Below are positions 5,184 through 8,964 of a stretch of 8,964 nucleotides of DNA, piece after piece. Under the pieces are notes generated by a model. That model worked only from the letters and a program-made list of their open reading frames with translations. It did not search any database and had not been told where the DNA came from. The first letter of the stretch is position 1. Each line of letters opens with the position of its first letter. Position numbers and translations under genes: made by a program. Origin of the DNA: a bacterium MnTg04 (lineage in GTDB: Bacteria > Pseudomonadota > Gammaproteobacteria > Steroidobacterales > MnTg04); NCBI GenBank assembly GCA_008975185.1, contig BFAU01000193.1:1-8964 (forward strand), in the 5' to 3' direction.

Positions 5184-7433
5184 TCAGTTGCCGGGGTAGC
5201 CTAGGATACCATTTTTCAAGACATTGCTGGCGCGGCTGCCAATTTTACTGAGACCCTTGAGTTCGATCTGCAGGATGAACGAACTGTCGGATTCTCCCGA
5301 TCGCCTGGAAATAAACTTTCGCGAAACCAGTTGCAGCCCCCAGCAGCAGCTTTTGTATTCCAGCCCGATCAGGCGTTCCAGCGTCGCATTGTCCCGCAGG
5401 GAGTAATTGAGGCGCCCAAGCAGGCCCCAGCGGCTGGTAAAAGGCAAGACGAACGAGAAATCCGCCTCCTCGAGCACTCCCTTCTGGAAACGATGCATCA
5501 CGTTGATCACGCTGGATTGAGTGGGCAGGTATTGCACACGGGTCTGCGAAATCGCTGTCGCATCTGTTTCCGGATCCCATTGATAAACCAGGTCCAGGTT
5601 CCACTTGCGATACAGCGCCAGGTCCAGTTCGGCTATGAGCTGCGAGCTGCTGGATGTGAGCGGCGCCTGGCCGGGCAGCGTGACCTGGCGGTCGCTGAGA
5701 AAAAAGGCCTGGCCCAGGGTGGCCGACAAGACTTGGCGACCCTGGCTCCCATCCAGAATGCGGGTGGTTATGCCGATACTGACCTGGTCGGTTTCACCCA
5801 ACCGGTCGATACCGATAAAGCGGTTGGCCCGGAACAGTTCGACGGTGTTGAAGGTCGGTAGCTCACTGTCAAATACCGGCAGGTTGTCCTGGTTTCGAAA
5901 TGGAATGTGCGCATAGAAAATCCGCGGCTCAAGAGTTTGTACGAACGCTCTCTTGCTTTTGACCGTACGCTCGAAAACCAGGCTGCCATCCAGGGTAAAA
6001 ATGGGCATTGAACGTGTCGGTTTCCGCTCCTGCCCCGGCGCGGTGTTATCGAGATCGTATGTTGTGTAGTCCCAGGCCACGCTTGGGGTCAGGTAGTAGC
6101 TGGGTCTGCCCAGCGTAAAAGACAGCCCGGGCCGCACATTCATCCGCTTGCCGGTCACGCCGGTATCGCGGTAGAAATTCACCAGTTCCAGATCCAGTTG
6201 CCAGTCCAGGGCCGACAGGCCGGTAGGACCCTGCCCGTGAACGAGTATCTGGGGTAACCGTTCGTATGGCAGTTCATCGTCCGCCAGGGTCGGGTCGATG
6301 GTGCGAAAATTCTGCGCGCGGGTGGATATCCGCCAGTTGTCATTGACGTAATCAAGTTGCACGTTGCGTTCGAGGTGGGTTCTGCTGGTGGTGTCGATAT
6401 CGCGGCCAAAATCCTCGAAATAGGTCCTGTCGGACACATCCTCGATGTAGGTGGTTGCCCGCCAGCCGTTGCCCCAGGTCGTATTGTGTTTCCACAAACC
6501 GTAACTGCGCTCGGTTCGCAAACTCTTGTCCTCTCCCAGGTACTCGAGCTCGATCGTCCCCCGGCTTTTGTTGCCCAGGTATCGAAAATCGACGTTTTGC
6601 TGCCAACCACGGGTACTCATGAACATCGGCGTGTAGGTGACGTCGTAATTTGGCGCGATGTTCCAGTAATAAGGCAGGCCAAATTCAGTGCCGCTGCGCT
6701 CGGTACTGCCAAAGGTCGGCAGCAGGAATCCGGACTTGCGTTTGTCGGAGACCGGAAAAGACAGGTACGGGAAATAAAATACCGGGATCTTGCCGAATCG
6801 AATCTGCACGTTGCGGGCTACGCCCCAGCCCTCGTCCTGGTCGATTTCCATCGATTTGGCACGCAGCGTCCAGTCGTTGTTGCCTTCCGGGCAGGTCGTA
6901 TAGACGATGTCCCGCAAAAGCAATTGGTCCTCGCTGATGTTTATCTCGCTGGCCGAGCCGCGGGCCGGTCGCTCGGTGAGCACGAATTCAGAGCCCGTAA
7001 AATTGATGTTCTTGCCAGTCCCGCTGATGCGCCCTTCGGAACCGGAGATACTGAGGCCCGGTTCCAGATACTGGAAGTCGCCCCTGATGCTGAAAGATTC
7101 TGTTTCCGGGTCGTACTCTGCCTTGTTGGTGCGGACAAATCGTTCGCCCATCCTGACTTCGACGTCGCCGGTAACGGTGATCTTGCCATCGCGGTTGACG
7201 CGGCCTTCGCGGGCACGAAATTTGACCTGGCCCTCAGTCTGCTGGCTATAGACGGGCGCCTGCGATTCCGGCGGGGAATCCAGTGGGGGAATAATGCACA
7301 GGGTCTCGTCGGCGGTGGCAGCAGTGGCCAGCAACGTTCCCAACCAGGCCAGGTGCTTGAAGCCGATTTTCAGGATCTCAATGCTCCGCGCTTGGGCGGC
7401 CGTTACAATGGCACAGATAGCTATGGCCTTCAA
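5184..7433 (-). CDS. lptD: LPS-assembly protein LptD
   Basis: LptD, with lipoprotein LptE, forms the outer-membrane pore that inserts lipopolysaccharide into the outer leaflet. Counted from TTG 7433 (749 residues), an LptA/OstA-like periplasmic domain spans about 68-200 and receives LPS from the Lpt bridge. A 26-strand-type barrel fills the rest, beginning near the conserved GIPVFYFPYLSFPVSD-like region (here KIPVFYFPYLSFPVSD). The four cysteines of the two LptD disulfides are present: C46, C181, and the pair C696-C697. The start is uncertain because the reading frame has no ATG before the mature protein. TTG 7433 lacks a ribosome binding site and gives an over-long leader. CTG at 7373 is preceded by GGAG (7384-7387) 10 nt away and gives an ideal 21-residue signal peptide ending ATA before DETLC. 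The gene heads the surA-pdxA-rsmA cluster. Confidence 0.95.
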   Translation of the reverse strand: MKAIAICAIVTAAQARSIEILKIGFKHLAWLGTLLATAATADETLCIIPPLDSPPESQAPVYSQQTEGQVKFRAREGRVNRDGKITVTGDVEVRMGERFVRTNKAEYDPETESFSIRGDFQYLEPGLSISGSEGRISGTGKNINFTGSEFVLTERPARGSASEINISEDQLLLRDIVYTTCPEGNNDWTLRAKSMEIDQDEGWGVARNVQIRFGKIPVFYFPYLSFPVSDKRKSGFLLPTFGSTERSGTEFGLPYYWNIAPNYDVTYTPMFMSTRGWQQNVDFRYLGNKSRGTIELEYLGEDKSLRTERSYGLWKHNTTWGNGWRATTYIEDVSDRTYFEDFGRDIDTTSRTHLERNVQLDYVNDNWRISTRAQNFRTIDPTLADDELPYERLPQILVHGQGPTGLSALDWQLDLELVNFYRDTGVTGKRMNVRPGLSFTLGRPSYYLTPSVAWDYTTYDLDNTAPGQERKPTRSMPIFTLDGSLVFERTVKSKRAFVQTLEPRIFYAHIPFRNQDNLPVFDSELPTFNTVELFRANRFIGIDRLGETDQVSIGITTRILDGSQGRQVLSATLGQAFFLSDRQVTLPGQAPLTSSSSQLIAELDLALYRKWNLDLVYQWDPETDATAISQTRVQYLPTQSSVINVMHRFQKGVLEEADFSFVLPFTSRWGLLGRLNYSLRDNATLERLIGLEYKSCCWGLQLVSRKFISRRSGESDSSFILQIELKGLSKIGSRASNVLKNGILGYPGN
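5195..5210. repeat. Near-perfect 16-bp palindrome at the 3' end of lptD
   Basis: GGTA-G-CCTAGG-A-TACC is symmetric except for one pair (G5199/A5206). It lies inside the last codons of lptD, about 20 bp upstream of the surA start. It could form a small hairpin in the lptD-surA message or simply reflect codon choice for Gly-Tyr-Pro-Gly. No U-run follows on the transcribed strand. Confidence 0.3.
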
Positions 7434-7477
7434 TTACAATGCCGGGTCAAGTGAGTGGACCGTAGCCAGGAGATTTT
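7374..7477. promoter_or_regulatory. Divergent lptD / amgK control region
   Basis: This stretch separates the lptD signal peptide from amgK. For amgK the plus strand has a good -10, TACAAT (7435-7440), without a convincing -35; the start would be near 7447. The ribosome binding site AGGAG (7468-7472) lies 5 nt before the GTG at 7478. For lptD the minus strand has TTGACC (7445-7450) as a possible -35, but the hexamers 16-19 bp on are poor. The 8-bp direct repeat TTACAATG occurs at 7403-7410 and 7434-7441, 31 bp apart, flanking the palindrome ATAGCTAT (7417-7424). I see no sigma-E type promoter. Confidence 0.4.
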
Positions 7478-8485
7478 GTGCCCGAAAGACTGGAACTATT
7501 GAAACTGTGGCTGGGCCGGCAAACCGCAATTTCCGGTGTCGATGCCCGGACTATCGAACCGGCAAGCCGGGACGCCAGTTTCAGGCGTTATTTCAGGGTG
7601 TGGTCCGGATCGGACAGCTACATCGTTATGGATGCACCGCCTGGCCAGGAAGATTGCCGGCCGTTCGTGCGGGCTGCCAAAATGCTGGCCGATGCCGGCG
7701 TCAATGTGCCCCGAATTTTTTGCGCCGACCTGGAGGAAGGCTTTCTGTTGCTCGGCGATCTCGGTTCGGAAACCTATCTGCAGCGGCTGAGCGGCGAAGT
7801 GGATCCCGATACGCTTTATCAGCCGGCGATTACCGCGCTGGTCTCCATGCAGTCCGCATGCCACGCGGGTCTCGAGCGTCTGCCGCCCTATGACCGAACT
7901 CTGTTGATGCAGGAAATGGCATTGTTCAAAGACTGGCTGCTCGCGGCCCACCTGGATATCGATTTGTCAGCGAAGGAATCGGAAAAACTGCAGGAATGCT
8001 TCGACTACCTTTGCGCCTCCGCGCTTTGCGAGGAAACGGTTTTCGTACACCGGGACTTCCACTCGCGAAACCTGATGTGGTGCGATCAGCCACCGGGCGT
8101 CCTGGATTTTCAGGACGCTGTTCGCGGTCCGCCCACTTACGACCTGGTCTCGCTGCTGAAAGACTGCTATCTGAGTTGGCCGCGTAAACGGGTGTTGGGC
8201 TGGGTCGCAGACTACCGGCGCCAGGCGGCCGAGCATGGAGTACTTTTGCCGCAACCGGCTGAATTTCTGCACCGCTTCGACCTGATGGGTGTGCAAAGGC
8301 ATCTGAAAGCCAGTGGTATTTTTGCCAGGCTCTGGCACCGTGACGGTAAGCCATTCTTCCTGGACGACATACCGCGTACGCTGAATCACATCATCGAAGT
8401 GGAGTCCGGCGGCCCGCAGCTGGCATTCCTGCAATCCCTGGTTCGCGAGCGCGTTCTGCCGGCGCTGGAGACGGCCGCCCCATGA
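7478..8485 (+). CDS. amgK: N-acetylmuramate/N-acetylglucosamine anomeric kinase
   Basis: AmgK phosphorylates the anomeric carbon of MurNAc (and GlcNAc) with ATP in the cytoplasm, giving MurNAc-alpha-1-phosphate for MurU. This salvages peptidoglycan turnover products and bypasses the fosfomycin-sensitive MurA step. The 335-residue product has the aminoglycoside-phosphotransferase/choline-kinase fold: an N-terminal lobe with DASFRRYFR at 32-40, the LLLGDLG segment at 90-96, the catalytic loop HRDFHSRN at 191-198 (D193 as base, N198 for metal) and the metal-binding LDFQDA at 209-214 (D210). The GTG start at 7478 is supported by AGGAG 5 nt upstream. The start of murU overlaps its stop as ATGA, and lptD is divergent, exactly the neighbourhood of amgK-murU in Pseudomonas. 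The sequence alone would also fit a generic phosphotransferase; the murU neighbour decides the name. Confidence 0.93.
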   Translation: MPERLELLKLWLGRQTAISGVDARTIEPASRDASFRRYFRVWSGSDSYIVMDAPPGQEDCRPFVRAAKMLADAGVNVPRIFCADLEEGFLLLGDLGSETYLQRLSGEVDPDTLYQPAITALVSMQSACHAGLERLPPYDRTLLMQEMALFKDWLLAAHLDIDLSAKESEKLQECFDYLCASALCEETVFVHRDFHSRNLMWCDQPPGVLDFQDAVRGPPTYDLVSLLKDCYLSWPRKRVLGWVADYRRQAAEHGVLLPQPAEFLHRFDLMGVQRHLKASGIFARLWHRDGKPFFLDDIPRTLNHIIEVESGGPQLAFLQSLVRERVLPALETAAP

Positions 8486-8964
8486 AAGCGATGATTCTGG
8501 CCGCGGGTCGCGGCGAGCGGATGGGCCCGCTGACCGACCGCACGCCAAAACCGCTGCTCGAAGTGGCCGGCCGTCCATTGATTCATTACCACCTGGAGGC
8601 GCTCTCAAGAGCGGGTATCGATGATGTGGTGATTAACCTTTCCTGGCTCGGTGAGCAGATTCGCGATGCGCTGGCCGACGGCCAACTCTGGAACCTGACT
8701 TTGCATTTTTCGGAGGAGGGGCATCCGCCGCTGGAGACCGGTGGCGGGATTTTCCGCGCTTTGCCCATGCTGGGCCCGGACCCGTTCCTGGTGGTCAATG
8801 GCGATGTGTGGAGCGATTTTCCATTCGATAGGCTGGCGCTGGCGGACCGCGACCTGGCGCATCTGGTGCTGGTCGATAATCCTGCGCACTACCAGCAAGG
8901 GGATTTCGTGCTTGACGAAACGCGGGTCCATGACGATGGCCGATCGGGGCCGCGACTGACGTTT
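8482..8964 (+). CDS. murU: N-acetylmuramate alpha-1-phosphate uridylyltransferase (3' end outside window)
   Basis: MurU joins MurNAc-alpha-1-phosphate to UTP, releasing pyrophosphate and giving UDP-MurNAc, which rejoins peptidoglycan synthesis. The first 161 residues are visible and remain open to the window edge. They form a nucleotidyltransferase fold of the sugar-phosphate uridylyl/thymidylyltransferase type: LAAGRGERM at 6-14 (nucleotide binding), TPKPL at 21-25 (K23), LETGGGI at 84-90, and the metal-binding NGDVW at 106-110 (D108). The common RMRPLT reads RMGPLT here, Gly replacing Arg at 15. The ATG at 8482 overlaps the amgK stop by one base beyond the start (ATGA), showing translational coupling. 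GlmU- or RmlA-like enzymes share the fold, but similarity to Pseudomonas MurU and the amgK context favour this name. Confidence 0.93.
   Translation, partial: MKAMILAAGRGERMGPLTDRTPKPLLEVAGRPLIHYHLEALSRAGIDDVVINLSWLGEQIRDALADGQLWNLTLHFSEEGHPPLETGGGIFRALPMLGPDPFLVVNGDVWSDFPFDRLALADRDLAHLVLVDNPAHYQQGDFVLDETRVHDDGRSGPRLTF

Noticed and set aside
6357..7454. Long open frame of 365 codons on the plus strand antisense to lptD
   Set aside because: It lies wholly over a certain lptD reading frame, has no recognisable domain, and such antisense openness is common in GC-rich genes.
1..8964. Mobile element, genomic island or defence system
   Set aside because: No transposase, integrase, tRNA end, direct-repeat boundary or compositional break is visible; nearly every base belongs to recognised housekeeping genes.

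Overview
The window looks like a chromosomal core segment of a gammaproteobacterium with roughly 60% GC by eye. The gene order lptD-surA-pdxA-rsmA-...-apaH on the minus strand is the classical gammaproteobacterial cluster. The divergent pair amgK-murU on the plus strand, next to lptD, is the arrangement I know from Pseudomonas and relatives. The encoded proteins fit this lineage, but I cannot name a genus. No mobile elements, rRNA or tRNA genes, CRISPR arrays or clear rho-independent terminators are visible.

Layout, left to right. Positions 1-586 (minus) hold the N-terminal part of a short-chain dehydrogenase-like protein whose usual catalytic Tyr and Lys are replaced by Ser and Arg; a candidate promoter with an inverted repeat over its -10 lies just upstream. 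Then come apaH (670-1503), a universal stress protein gene (1534-1977), rsmA/ksgA (2069-2842), pdxA (2846-3889 at most), surA (3861-5174) and lptD (5184 to about 7433), all minus. A short divergent control region follows. Then amgK (7478-8485) and the start of murU (8482 to the window edge) run on the plus strand, overlapping as ATGA.

How the genes work together: LptD is the outer-membrane LPS translocon, and SurA is the periplasmic chaperone that helps outer-membrane proteins such as LptD to fold. AmgK and MurU salvage cell-wall MurNAc back to UDP-MurNAc, so both sides of the divergent region serve the cell envelope. PdxA (vitamin B6), RsmA (16S rRNA dimethylation) and ApaH (Ap4A hydrolysis) are the usual passengers of the lptD operon.

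Departures from the textbook: apaG, normally between rsmA and apaH, is absent there and a UspA-type gene sits in its place. That gene has its own promoter with a consensus TATAAT -10 and an FNR/ANR-like palindrome centred about 40-42 bp upstream of the predicted start, overlapping the rsmA stop codon. This suggests that usp, and perhaps apaH behind it, is switched on by oxygen limitation. It is the most interesting signal here. No wholly new system is evident; the remaining observations concern start codons, altered motif residues and small palindromes.
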